Part shown: positions 33,896 through 40,596 of the stretch, piece by piece | How positions within the stretch are numbered: position 1 is the first letter of the stretch | Layout: the number at the start of each line of letters is the position of its first letter | NCBI RefSeq assembly: GCF_002567005.1 | Contig: NZ_NUZU01000030.1 | Coordinates: 83,353 to 123,948, forward strand | Length of the DNA: 40,596 bases | Reading direction: 5' to 3' | From: Bacillus sp. AFS073361 | GTDB lineage: Bacteria; Bacillota; Bacilli; Bacillales; Cytobacillaceae | The notes under the pieces: model-generated | Seen by the model: the letters and a program-made list of their open reading frames with translations, nothing else | Database searches by the model: none | Told to the model about the DNA's origin: nothing | Position numbers and translations under genes: made by a program

Positions 33896-35215
33896 CTAAC
33901 TTCGATCTAGCAGTTGACACATCATCATCGCTTTCCCGACTAATACGCCTTCATTGAAAACCTCAACATCCACTTTTCCAAATTTGCGCCCTACTTCAAG
34001 TACTTTTGGATATATTTCTAATGTACTTTCCATCTGAACTGGTTTAATAAAGTAAATGGTCATATTTTCAACAACAAGGTCACCTTTTTTATAGGATCGT
34101 AACACTCGATTGGCAGCATCGGAGACGATGGTAGTAAAAACGCCATATGAAATGGTTCCCAGATGATTAGTCATTTGTGGTGTTACTTCACAAGAGTAAA
34201 CCTCTTCTCCTTTAGCTTTACCCTGAATTAATACCATTTGGTTGGTAACGATATCATCAATGGTTTCTCCCACCTGTGGCTGCCGTTGGTTCATTTGTAA
34301 GGCCTTTAATACGTCCTGCCTGCTGATGATCCCCTCTAGCCGGTTAGCATCATCCGTAACAGGAAGAACTTCAATTCCTTCCCAGACCATTGTATGCGCA
34401 GTTGAGGCCACACTTGTTTTCCCATTAACAGACATTGGGTGTTTGGTCATAATCTTATCGATAGTAGTATCCATACCTTGACCTAAAATATCTTTGCTTG
34501 TAACCATCCCTTGTATTTTCATGTTCTGATCGACAACAGGATAGCGACTGTGAGCAGTTTGTTGATTAAATTCGTGCCATCTGGACACCTTATCCGTGGT
34601 TTTGAGATAAAAAGTATCGACAAGAGGCGTTAGAATATCCTCAACCAGTATTATTTCTTTTTTAATCAATTGGTCATAAATCGCCCGGTTAATCATTGTT
34701 GCAACCGTAAACGTATCATAGCTAGTTGAGATCACCGGTATTTCGAGTTTATCTGCTAGTTTCTTAATATGTTCTTCCGCATCGAATCCACCGGTAATGA
34801 GTACAGCGGCTCCTGCTTTTAAGGCTAGTTCATGTGCCTGCGTTCGATTTCCAACAATCAACAGGTTTCCAGCTTCCGTATAGCGCATCATGGCTTCTAA
34901 TTTCATTGCACCAATCACAAACTTACTTAATGTTTTATGCAACCCTGTTCTTCCGCCTAACACCTGTCCATCAACAATGTTTACTACTTCTGCAAAAGTC
35001 AGCTTTTCAATGTTTTCTTTCTTCTTCCGTTCGATTCTAATCGTTCCAACGCGTTCGATGGTACTAACATATCCTTTATTTTCCGCTTCCTTAATCGCGC
35101 GGTAGGCAGTACCTTCACTCACAGTCATCGCCTTAGCAATTTGCCTGACAGATATTTTTTCCCCAATTGGGAGTCCATCTATATATTGTAAAATTTGTTC
35201 ATGCTTTGTGGCCAA
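33896..35215 (-). CDS. ytoI: YtoI, HTH-DRTGG-CBS-hot-dog protein
   Basis: A 439-residue multidomain protein. Residues 1-65 are a GntR-like helix-turn-helix (GEKISVRQIAKAMTVSEGTAYRAI). A DRTGG-type domain follows (about 80-185). Two CBS repeats come next, around SRYPVVDQNMKIQGMVTS and EGIEVLPVTDDANRLEGIIS, and a C-terminal thioesterase-like hot-dog domain ends the protein (EVTPQMTNHLGTISYG to the end). CBS pairs usually bind adenine nucleotides, so this looks like a nucleotide- or acyl-CoA-sensing regulator; its role is not established. The frame opens at 35239, but TTG at 35215, just after AAAAGGGTGAAGG, gives the B. subtilis start and length. Confidence 0.88.
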   Translation of the reverse strand: MATKHEQILQYIDGLPIGEKISVRQIAKAMTVSEGTAYRAIKEAENKGYVSTIERVGTIRIERKKKENIEKLTFAEVVNIVDGQVLGGRTGLHKTLSKFVIGAMKLEAMMRYTEAGNLLIVGNRTQAHELALKAGAAVLITGGFDAEEHIKKLADKLEIPVISTSYDTFTVATMINRAIYDQLIKKEIILVEDILTPLVDTFYLKTTDKVSRWHEFNQQTAHSRYPVVDQNMKIQGMVTSKDILGQGMDTTIDKIMTKHPMSVNGKTSVASTAHTMVWEGIEVLPVTDDANRLEGIISRQDVLKALQMNQRQPQVGETIDDIVTNQMVLIQGKAKGEEVYSCEVTPQMTNHLGTISYGVFTTIVSDAANRVLRSYKKGDLVVENMTIYFIKPVQMESTLEIYPKVLEVGRKFGKVDVEVFNEGVLVGKAMMMCQLLDRS

Positions 35216-35341
35216 GACCTTCACCCTTTTTATAGTCAAGTTCCAATCATTCAGTTACGAATAATCCGGATTACGTATAAATTTTATTATAGAGTGTTAA
35301 AAGCCTTGATTCAATGCGGATTCTCACATTGCCGTTAATTA

Positions 35342-35581
35342 TCAATGAAAGGATCTGGATTTCCTCTTTACTCGTCGCTCGACATGAGGTTTTTGACCCT
35401 GCCTTTTTGGGCTATAAAGCAAACCAGTTAGATTTCCGGCAATGACCATTAACGCAAATGCAAGCCAGGCTACTGAAAATATCCCTTCGGCACCATCGGC
35501 ATAAATGGATATGCGCGGGACTCCATAATAAAGCAAGAAGCCACAGAGTAACAGGCAAAGTAAATATCTGTTCTTTTTCAT
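35342..35581 (-). CDS. Small two-helix membrane protein of unknown function
   Basis: A 79-residue protein that I do not recognise. Two hydrophobic segments are visible: YLLCLLLCGFLLYYGV, then IFSVAWLAFALMVIAGNLTGLLY. A very basic tail follows (KRQGQKPHVERRVKRKSRS), probably inside the cell. ATG at 35581 is 8 bases after GGAGG; another ATG two codons earlier is too close to it. It lies between ytkL and ytoI, with no obvious terminator on either side. Confidence 0.7.
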   Translation of the reverse strand: MKKNRYLLCLLLCGFLLYYGVPRISIYADGAEGIFSVAWLAFALMVIAGNLTGLLYSPKRQGQKPHVERRVKRKSRSFH

Positions 35582-35664
35582 CTTCATTTCCTCCCCTATA
35601 AAGACTGCTTGTTCCATATTTATGCATAGGGGAGCGAAAAAAGTATGTAAATTACCTAGAACAT

Positions 35665-36345
35665 TTAAAATTCAAATGCTTCGCCGGGTTGGAGTACTTT
35701 TCCGTTTTTATCTTCCAGCATTTCTATAAACTTGAAAGGATCCTGTTTAATTGGCGGGAATGTATTAAAGTGAATTGGTACAACTGTTTTAGCTCTTAGC
35801 AGTTTTGCAGCATATGCTGCATCTTCAGGACCCATGGTAAAATTATCACCTATTGGCAGGAACGCTACGTCAATCGGATGGCGGTCACCAATTAGTTTCA
35901 TATCTGAAAATAATCCGGTATCTCCAGCGTGATAAATGGTTTTTCCCTCATTCATAAATAAAATCCCAGCAGGCATGCCACAATAAATGATTTCATTATT
36001 TTCCGATGTATAGCTTGAACCGTGAAAAGCTTGCGTTAATTTAACTTTGCCGAACTCAAATTGATGGGCTCCGCCAATATGCATGCCATGGGTGTTCACT
36101 CCCTGCCAGCTTAGGTAAGTGGAAAGTTCATGGTTGGCCACAACAAGAGCATTATTTTTCTTTGCTAACTCGACCGTATCCCCGACATGGTCGTTGTGTC
36201 CATGTGATAAGATAATGACATCAGGGCTTGTTTCATCCACTTTCAAGTCTGTTAATTGATTCCCATTAATAAATGGGTCAATTATAATATTTTTTCCATT
36301 TGTTTGAATTTGAACTACTGAATGTCCGTGATATGATATTTTCAT
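35665..36345 (-). CDS. ytkL: YtkL, metallo-beta-lactamase-fold hydrolase (UPF0173)
   Basis: A 226-residue metal-dependent hydrolase with the beta-lactamase fold. Metal ligands are in [11 protein letters not shown], and later HAGDTGLF and PIHFNTFPP supply further His and Asp ligands. [10 protein letters not shown] is the usual early strand. Substrate unknown. ATG at 36345 gives the conserved MKISYHGHS start after GGGGAGCG; the longer frame to 36363 is unlikely. It is divergent from the peptidase gene. Confidence 0.92.
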   Translation of the reverse strand: MKISYHGHSVVQIQTNGKNIIIDPFINGNQLTDLKVDETSPDVIILSHGHNDHVGDTVELAKKNNALVVANHELSTYLSWQGVNTHGMHIGGAHQFEFGKVKLTQAFHGSSYTSENNEIIYCGMPAGILFMNEGKTIYHAGDTGLFSDMKLIGDRHPIDVAFLPIGDNFTMGPEDAAYAAKLLRAKTVVPIHFNTFPPIKQDPFKFIEMLEDKNGKVLQPGEAFEF

Positions 36346-36532
36346 CACATTCGCTCCCCTCATTTTCTTCCTTTACTTATTTCCATACAATGAATGGAAT
36401 TCCTTCCATAATCTCTAGTATAATCCTAGATTATCGAAATTAAGCAGGTAGACCTAAATGTATCGAAAGTTTACTTTTCATGTTTTAATTGATACTCTCA
36501 AATAGGATATGAATTACATAGGGGGAGTTAAC

Positions 36533-37630
36533 ATGAATCAACGATTAACTAAACTTCAATCATGGATGAGGGAAAACGATATAGAAGTTAGTTTTCTAAC
36601 CTCTTCAGAGAATGTATTTTATTTAAGCGGATATTACACCAATCCACATGAACGGCTGCTCGCACTTGCAGTCTTTCAAACGGAAGAGCCATTCCTTGTC
36701 TGCCCTGCAATGGAAGTGCCCGATGCCAAACGGTCAGGCTGGGACCATGAAATTCTAGGTTATAGTGATATCGAAAACCCATGGGAAATGATTTTAAATT
36801 CTATTAATAATAGAATAAAGAGTGTATCAAAAGCAGCCATTGAAAAAGAACATATGAATGTAGAACGCTATGAACACCTCTCAAAATTATTCCCACAAGC
36901 AGCCTTTGTTTCTGCTGAAGAAAAATTGCGCATGCTTCGAATGATTAAAGACGCCAAGGAATTAAAAATTATTGAAGAAGCATGTGCTCTTGCTGATTTC
37001 GCCGTTGAATTCGGGGCTAGTGAAATTAAGGAAGGCAAAACAGAGCTGGAAATACTAAATGCTTTAGAGTACGCCTTAAAACAAAAGGGCGTTACCGAAA
37101 TGTCGTTTTCAACCATGGTTCTTACCGGAGCTAATGCCGCTTCTCCACATGGAAATCCAGGAGAGACGAAAATTCAAAAAGGAGATCTTGTCTTATTTGA
37201 TTTGGGTGTGGTTGTTGATAGGTATTGTTCAGATATCACTAGAACTGTGGCTTACGGGGACATTGATGACAAGCAAAAAGACATCTATGACACTGTATTA
37301 AAAGCTCAGCTGGCTGCAATTGAAGTAAGCAAGCCAGGAGTAACAGCTGCAGAAGTAGACCTGACTGCCCGTCGAATTATTTCTGATGCGGGCTATGGAG
37401 AATATTTTCCACATAGACTCGGTCATGGGCTCGGAATTAGCGTCCACGAGTATCCATCATTGACAGAAACAAACCCACTCATTATTGAGGAAGGTATGAT
37501 CTACACGATTGAGCCAGGTATCTATGTACCAAATGTGGCCGGTGTTCGGATAGAAGATGACATATATATTACTGCAGACGGGGCAAAAGTTCTTACAAAG
37601 TTCCCTAAAGACTTGCAGATCATAAAATAA
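36533..37630 (+). CDS. Xaa-Pro dipeptidase or aminopeptidase (M24 family)
   Basis: A 365-residue metallopeptidase cleaving next to proline. The N-terminal creatinase-type domain (1-130) is followed by the pita-bread catalytic domain with metal ligands in DLGVVVDRYCSDITRT (two Asp), HRLGHGLGISVHEYP (His) and TIEPGIYVPNVAGVRIEDD (two Glu). It resembles B. subtilis YkvY and related proline dipeptidases. ATG at 36533 follows GGGGGAG and replaces a longer frame opening at 36509. It is followed, without an obvious terminator, by the promoter of a 6S-like RNA. Confidence 0.93.
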   Translation: MNQRLTKLQSWMRENDIEVSFLTSSENVFYLSGYYTNPHERLLALAVFQTEEPFLVCPAMEVPDAKRSGWDHEILGYSDIENPWEMILNSINNRIKSVSKAAIEKEHMNVERYEHLSKLFPQAAFVSAEEKLRMLRMIKDAKELKIIEEACALADFAVEFGASEIKEGKTELEILNALEYALKQKGVTEMSFSTMVLTGANAASPHGNPGETKIQKGDLVLFDLGVVVDRYCSDITRTVAYGDIDDKQKDIYDTVLKAQLAAIEVSKPGVTAAEVDLTARRIISDAGYGEYFPHRLGHGLGISVHEYPSLTETNPLIIEEGMIYTIEPGIYVPNVAGVRIEDDIYITADGAKVLTKFPKDLQIIK

Positions 37631-37652
37631 TTTCATTTGTAATTTTTTTACA

Positions 37653-37681
37653 TTGAAATTTAAGCAGAATTGATATATTAT
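37653..37681 (+). promoter_or_regulatory. Promoter of the 6S-like RNA
   Basis: TTGAAA (37653-37658) and TATTAT (37676-37681) are 17 bp apart, each one base off consensus. They point to a start near 37688, just before the 5' arm of the closing stem. Confidence 0.7.
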
Positions 37682-37687
37682 ACTAAT

Positions 37688-37890
37688 ACAAGCTGCGTTG
37701 TTCGTAGTCATAATAAAGTTTTAACCTTTAAGCTGTAAAAGGGAGTTTAACCATTGGAGCTGGAATGACAAGCCTCTGTCTATAAGACTTGGAGGACATG
37801 CAGGAAGGGTTTCTGAGAACACCCACTTTGAGGAGTGGTGGTTTAAAACTTTCTTATATTAATACGGCAAATGCGGCTACATAGTATGTA
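37688..37890 (+). ncRNA. ssrS: 6S RNA (probable)
   Basis: About 200 bases with the overall shape of 6S RNA, the RNA that binds housekeeping RNA polymerase by mimicking an open promoter. The 5' AGCTGCGTTGTTCGTA pairs with the 3' TACGGCAAATGCGGCT at 14 of 16 positions, allowing G-U. Next, AAAGTTTTAACC (37713-37724) pairs with GGTTTAAAACTTT, leaving weakly paired stretches that could form the central bubble. The apical part includes CCTCTGTCT facing AGACTTGGAGG. There is no reading frame or ribosome site, while a strong promoter and a terminator frame it. The class assignment rests on my reading of size and fold, not on a covariance model. Confidence 0.72.
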
Positions 37891-37894
37891 TTTT

Positions 37895-37930
37895 AAACCA
37901 GTTCCTTTTAGGAGCTGGTTTTTATTTTAT
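37895..37930 (+). terminator. Terminator of the 6S-like RNA
   Basis: AAACCAG and CTGGTTT flank an inner TCC/GGA pair around TTTTA, followed by TTTATTTTAT. It lies immediately after the 3' arm of the RNA. Confidence 0.85.
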
Positions 37931-37963
37931 AAAAAAGAAGAGGAACATTCTGTCCCTCCTCCC
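37931..37963 (-). terminator. ald terminator
   Basis: On the minus strand GGGACA and TGTTCC-type arms extend into GAGG/CCTC pairs around a short GAA loop, and a T run follows. It lies just beyond the ald stop. Confidence 0.7.
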
Positions 37964-37974
37964 GTGTAAGGTTA

Positions 37975-39093
37975 TTATTTTTCAAGTAGCGTTTTTGTAT
38001 CTAAGAATTCCAGCCCGTGTGCTTCTGCGACTGCTTGATAGGTTACGTAGCCGCCCAGTGTGTTGATTCCTTTTAACAATGCTTCACTGCTGAGACAAGC
38101 TTGTTTGTATCCCTTGTTAGCAATTTGCACGGCATAAGGGACCGTTACATTTGTCAAGGCAATGGTAGAAGTTCTTGGGACCGCCCCCGGCATGTTTGCA
38201 ACAGCATAATGAACAACATTATGTTTCACATAGGTTGGATTGTCATGCGTGGTAATACGGTCAGTGGTTTCAAAAATCCCTCCCTGATCGATCGCAATAT
38301 CCACAACAACACTACCTGGTTTCATCGATTGAATCATTGCTTCCGTTACGAGTTTCGGGGCTTTTGCTCCAGGAATAAGAACGGCACCAATCACCAAATC
38401 CGAATCCTTCACTGCTTCAGCGAGATTATAAGGATTGGACATAAGGGTCGTCACTTCTGAGCCAAAAATATCATCTAATTGACGAAGACGATCTGGATTT
38501 AAATCAATAATAGTCACTTTAGCTCCTAATCCAATCGCCATTTTAGCCGCATTCGTTCCGGCCACACCTCCGCCGATAATGGTAACAGTTCCTCTTTGGA
38601 CCCCCGGGACACCAGATAAAAGAATTCCCATTCCCCCATGAACTTTTTCAAGGAATTGGGCACCTATTTGTGGTGCCATTCTGCCAGCTACCTCACTCAT
38701 CGGCGTTAACAATGGTAAGCTTCTATTTGGCAGCTGCACCGTTTCATAGGCGATACCTATTACTTTTTGATCAATTAACGCCTTCGTTAATTCTGGTTCA
38801 GGTGCAAGATGTAAATATGTAAATAATATTAATCCTTCACGAAAGTATTTATATTCGCTTGGAAGCGGTTCTTTCACCTTCATCACCATTTCCATGGACC
38901 ATGCTTCTTCTGCTGAATCTACAAGTTTTGCACCTGCTGATTCATAATCCTCATTTAAAAAACCAGATCCAAGCCCAGCTCCATTTTCAATAAAAACCTC
39001 ATGACCAAATTTAACCAGGTTGATTACTCCGGCTGGTGTCATGGCTACACGGTTTTCATTATTTTTGATTTCTTTAGGTACTCCGATCCGCAT
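37975..39093 (-). CDS. ald: Alanine dehydrogenase
   Basis: A 372-residue NAD-dependent enzyme interconverting L-alanine and pyruvate plus ammonia. In Bacillus it is used in alanine catabolism and is important in sporulation. [20 protein letters not shown] is the family start. VMKVKEPLP carries the substrate-binding Lys and TYLHLAPEP the catalytic His. The Rossmann segment is [20 protein letters not shown]. The longer frame to 39135 is unlikely, since ATG at 39093 lies 7 bases after GGAGG. It is probably monocistronic. Confidence 0.96.
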   Translation of the reverse strand: MRIGVPKEIKNNENRVAMTPAGVINLVKFGHEVFIENGAGLGSGFLNEDYESAGAKLVDSAEEAWSMEMVMKVKEPLPSEYKYFREGLILFTYLHLAPEPELTKALIDQKVIGIAYETVQLPNRSLPLLTPMSEVAGRMAPQIGAQFLEKVHGGMGILLSGVPGVQRGTVTIIGGGVAGTNAAKMAIGLGAKVTIIDLNPDRLRQLDDIFGSEVTTLMSNPYNLAEAVKDSDLVIGAVLIPGAKAPKLVTEAMIQSMKPGSVVVDIAIDQGGIFETTDRITTHDNPTYVKHNVVHYAVANMPGAVPRTSTIALTNVTVPYAVQIANKGYKQACLSSEALLKGINTLGGYVTYQAVAEAHGLEFLDTKTLLEK

Positions 39094-39226
39094 GTACTTA
39101 CCTCCAAATAAATTCAAATTAGTAAAATTAACCAAGACAATTTAATTATAACCTTTTTCCAAAGGAAGATGTAACTTCGTAACATTAACGAAGGAACATT
39201 AGATTTCGACAAAAACTAAAGCAAAA

Positions 39227-39255
39227 GCTTTGCCAAAATGGCAAAGCCCTTTTTT
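39227..39255. terminator. Terminator after the Gly/Phe-rich gene
   Basis: GCTTTGCC(A) and (T)GGCAAAGC form a perfect 9-bp stem around AAA. The plus strand has a long T run; the minus strand is only moderately T-rich. It separates the Gly/Phe-rich gene from ald. Confidence 0.75.
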
Positions 39256-39258
39256 TTA

Positions 39259-39597
39259 ATAATACCAAGGATAATATGGGTATGGGTATGGGTATGGCGG
39301 GTAGTAAGGATATCCGTATCCCCAACCTGGAGTTAATAAAGCACCTGCTGCTAAACCAGTTAAGAATGGGACCCCAAAGCCAAATCCACCAAAACCAAAT
39401 CCTGGGCGTCCAAAACCAAATCCAAATCCTGGGCGGCCAAATCCAAAGCCAGGGCGACCAAATCCAAAGCCCGGACGGCCAAAACCGCCAAAGTGGCCAA
39501 ATCCTCCGTGGAATCCATGTATCCTTTCATCCGCAGGTTCTACCATATTATAGTTCACATCTACGTTATTAGGCATTCCATACATTTCTGTGCTCAT
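39259..39597 (-). CDS. Gly/Phe/Pro/Tyr-rich repeat protein, unknown function
   Basis: About 112 residues of striking composition; I do not recognise the family. The N-terminal third (MSTEMYGMPNNVDVNYNMVE) is ordinary and acidic. The middle is HGFHGGFGHFGGFG, then tandem copies of the heptad RPGFGFG (four RPG units). A short hydrophobic segment, VPFLTGLAAGALLTPG, follows, and the tail is almost only Tyr and Pro. DNA repeats of about 21 bp underlie the heptads. Such sequences occur in coat or matrix proteins that self-assemble, and the spore-former context makes a spore-surface role conceivable but unproven. ATG at 39597 follows GAGGAGG; the longer frame to 39708 is unlikely. The stop is at the left end, close to 39259. 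Confidence 0.8.
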
Positions 39598-39632
39598 GTT
39601 TCTCCTCCTCATTTTTATTAATAGACACACTA

Positions 39633-39662
39633 AAGAATATGCATAAGTAAATGCATATTCTT
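39633..39662. repeat. Perfect 30-bp inverted repeat upstream of the Gly/Phe-rich gene
   Basis: AAGAATATGCAT (39633-39644) and ATGCATATTCTT (39651-39662) are exact reverse complements separated by 6 bases. It has no T run and little GC, so it is unlikely to be a terminator. Its position 36 bases before the start codon suggests an operator or a leader hairpin. Confidence 0.7.
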
Positions 39663-39706
39663 GGGTATTTGCCCTTGATTTCGAAAATTCCAAGACATTT
39701 GACCAC

Positions 39707-39737
39707 AAAAAAAGAACTATCCCCTTAAGGACAGTCC
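39707..39737 (-). terminator. Terminator of the small acidic gene
   Basis: On the minus strand GGACTGTCC pairs with GGATAGTTC at all nine positions with G-U allowed, followed by a T run. It lies 14 bases after the stop of the 53-residue gene. Confidence 0.8.
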
Positions 39738-39750
39738 GTACGACATTACA

Positions 39751-39912
39751 TTAATTCTCGGTTCCTGCAAAATCATCACTGTCTGCAATCGCTGTACCTT
39801 CGCCAATAAATCCACTGTTATATGAGTCCAAAATTAGCTGGCTTACTTCATTGGCACCATGCTCATTAAACTCAAACAAAAACTTTTTGTTTTGTTCATT
39901 TTTACCCATCAT
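39751..39912 (-). CDS. Small acidic protein of 53 residues
   Basis: A short gene with every sign of being real: ATG at 39912 (or the next codon) after AAGGAG with normal spacing, an uninterrupted 53-codon frame, and its own terminator. The product starts MMGKNEQNKKFLFEFNEHGA, continues through NEVSQLILDSYNSGF and ends in an acidic IADSDDFAGTEN. There is no membrane segment, Cys or signal peptide. I cannot assign a function. It lies between the Gly/Phe-rich gene and the divergent stress-protein gene. Confidence 0.8.
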   Translation of the reverse strand: MMGKNEQNKKFLFEFNEHGANEVSQLILDSYNSGFIGEGTAIADSDDFAGTEN

Positions 39913-40014
39913 TCAATTCTCCTTTCCATTGAGGTTACCTCTATATTGTTCGAAAAGTTGCAACAGTTATTCCTTGTTAAATAATGTATAATTTAAGTAA
40001 GGAGATGATTAATC

Positions 40015-40467
40015 ATGGGACTTAAATATAGAAATATTTTAGTCGCTATTGATGGTTCAAAAGAGGCTGATTGGGCTTTTAAAAAAGGGATTGAAATAGC
40101 CAAGAGAAATGATGCCACCCTATTATTAGTCCACGTTATTGACACTAGAACATTTGCATTAATTGAGGCTTATGACACGGTCGTTGAAGATCGAGCGGAA
40201 AAGGCTGCAAAAGATATGCTTGAAAATTACCGCAAGCAAGCCGAGGATGCGGGCCTAACTAAAGTGCAATATGAAATTGATTATGGTTCTCCAAAAATAC
40301 GTATCCCAAGAGATTTAGCTAAAAAACACGAAGTGGATTTGATTATCTGCGGTGCAACTGGATTAAATGTTGTCGAGAGGTTTATTATCGGCAGCGTATC
40401 TGAACATATTACTCGTTATGCACATTGTGACGTACTCGTAATTCGCACAGAAAAAGATATCGCCTAA
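40015..40467 (+). CDS. Universal stress protein (UspA family)
   Basis: A 150-residue single-domain Usp. The fold starts YRNILVAIDGSKEADWAF. The C-terminal ATP-binding loop is GATGLNVVERFIIGSVSEHI, followed by the last strand CDVLVIRT, so the G-2X-G-9X-G-S pattern for nucleotide binding is complete. Proteins of this family appear under starvation or stress and probably bind ATP. ATG at 40015 follows AAGGAGA. TATAAT upstream may be its -10; I found no good -35. Confidence 0.93.
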   Translation: MGLKYRNILVAIDGSKEADWAFKKGIEIAKRNDATLLLVHVIDTRTFALIEAYDTVVEDRAEKAAKDMLENYRKQAEDAGLTKVQYEIDYGSPKIRIPRDLAKKHEVDLIICGATGLNVVERFIIGSVSEHITRYAHCDVLVIRTEKDIA

Positions 40468-40472
40468 TAGTC

Positions 40473-40511
40473 GAAAGCACGCAGCTGATTTTAAGCTTCG
40501 TGCTTTCTTTA
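40473..40511 (+). terminator. Terminator of the universal stress protein gene
   Basis: GAAAGCACG (40473-40481) and CGTGCTTTC (40499-40507) form a perfect 9-bp stem with an inner AGCT/AGCTT pair. It is followed by a short T-rich tail. Confidence 0.82.
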
Positions 40512-40548
40512 CAAATATACTGAGGTAAAGATTACTGTTGTTTTTGTA

Positions 40549-40596
40549 CTCTGTTGATAGGAGTGGAAGGCACGAAGACTCCTGCGGGAGTACGGG
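40549..40596 (-). repeat. Start of another GC-rich repeat copy (cut by window edge)
   Basis: The last 48 bases match the reverse complement of the right part of the full repeat (about 4949-4994): CTGTTGAT, GGAGTGGAAGGCACGAAGAC and CTCCTGCGGGAGTACGGG are shared almost exactly. It is in the opposite orientation to the copy at 4845-5025 and continues beyond the window. Confidence 0.9.

Noticed and set aside
33850..33897. Sequence CTAGATCCAGTGCCAAGTAG after ytpI, similar to another common Bacillus intergenic repeat
   Set aside because: Only about 40 degenerate bases and no second copy in the window to compare with.
39276..39572. A 98-codon plus-strand frame opposite the Gly/Phe-rich gene
   Set aside because: It is the antisense shadow of the tandem repeats, with repetitive Gln/Ile/Leu sequence and no ribosome site.

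Overview
The window is a stretch of chromosome from a low-GC, spore-forming Bacillaceae bacterium (Bacillus/Neobacillus-like). Gene order follows the Bacillus subtilis thrS-ytxC-dnaI-dnaB ... dnaE-ytrI-nrnA-ytoI-ytkL region closely, protein sequences resemble the B. subtilis orthologues, and several genes are sporulation genes (ytxC, ytaF, ytvI, ytrH, ytrI). Most genes lie on the minus strand. I see no prophage, transposase, CRISPR array, rRNA or tRNA gene.

Layout, left to right. 1-412: T-box leader of a minus-strand gene outside the window (by synteny thrS), with the tail of a dispersed repeat at the very edge. 413-4785: ytxC, the primosome/regulator group nrdR-dnaB-dnaI, and an uncharacterised gene. 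4845-5025: a full copy of a GC-rich, MITE-like repeat. 5083-6882: speD with a structured leader, and gluconeogenic gapB with two CcpN-type operators. 6953-13998: a compact phoP-phoR-polA-mutM-ytaF-coaE operon. 14121-18420: a MaoC-like gene and the TCA-branch genes citZ-icd-mdh, with a cre-type site before citZ. 18500-20725: ytwI, ytvI (plus strand) and fxsA. 20832-23608: pfkA-pyk, with two cre-like sites far upstream of pfkA. 23923-27970: accD-accA (acetyl-CoA carboxylase carboxyltransferase), a GntR/FadR-type regulator and malic enzyme. 27974-31336: dnaE. 31418-36345: a truncated repeat copy, ytrH-ytrI (plus), nrnA, ytpI (plus), ytoI, a small membrane protein and ytkL. 36533-39093: an Xaa-Pro peptidase (plus), a 6S-like RNA (plus) and ald. 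39259-40507: a Gly/Phe/Pro-rich repeat protein, a 53-residue acidic protein and a universal stress protein. 40549-40596: the start of another repeat copy.

The genes form central carbon metabolism (glycolysis, gluconeogenesis, citrate branch, malic enzyme, malonyl-CoA synthesis) interleaved with replication and repair genes. The most system-like signal is a small regulon. The 13-bp palindrome GTGGTCAGACCAC occurs before accD-accA and again just downstream of the predicted promoter of the malic enzyme-gntR operon. This suggests one FadR-like repressor couples NADPH/pyruvate supply to malonyl-CoA synthesis and controls itself. Other points of note are the speD leader RNA, the 6S-like RNA, a PhoR without an extracytoplasmic sensor domain, a MaoC-like protein lacking the catalytic His, and repeat copies at both ends of the window. 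Much of the window is otherwise ordinary conserved Bacillus core genome.

Many starts given here are trimmed from the longest possible frame to the codon with a correctly spaced Shine-Dalgarno sequence. Several are TTG.
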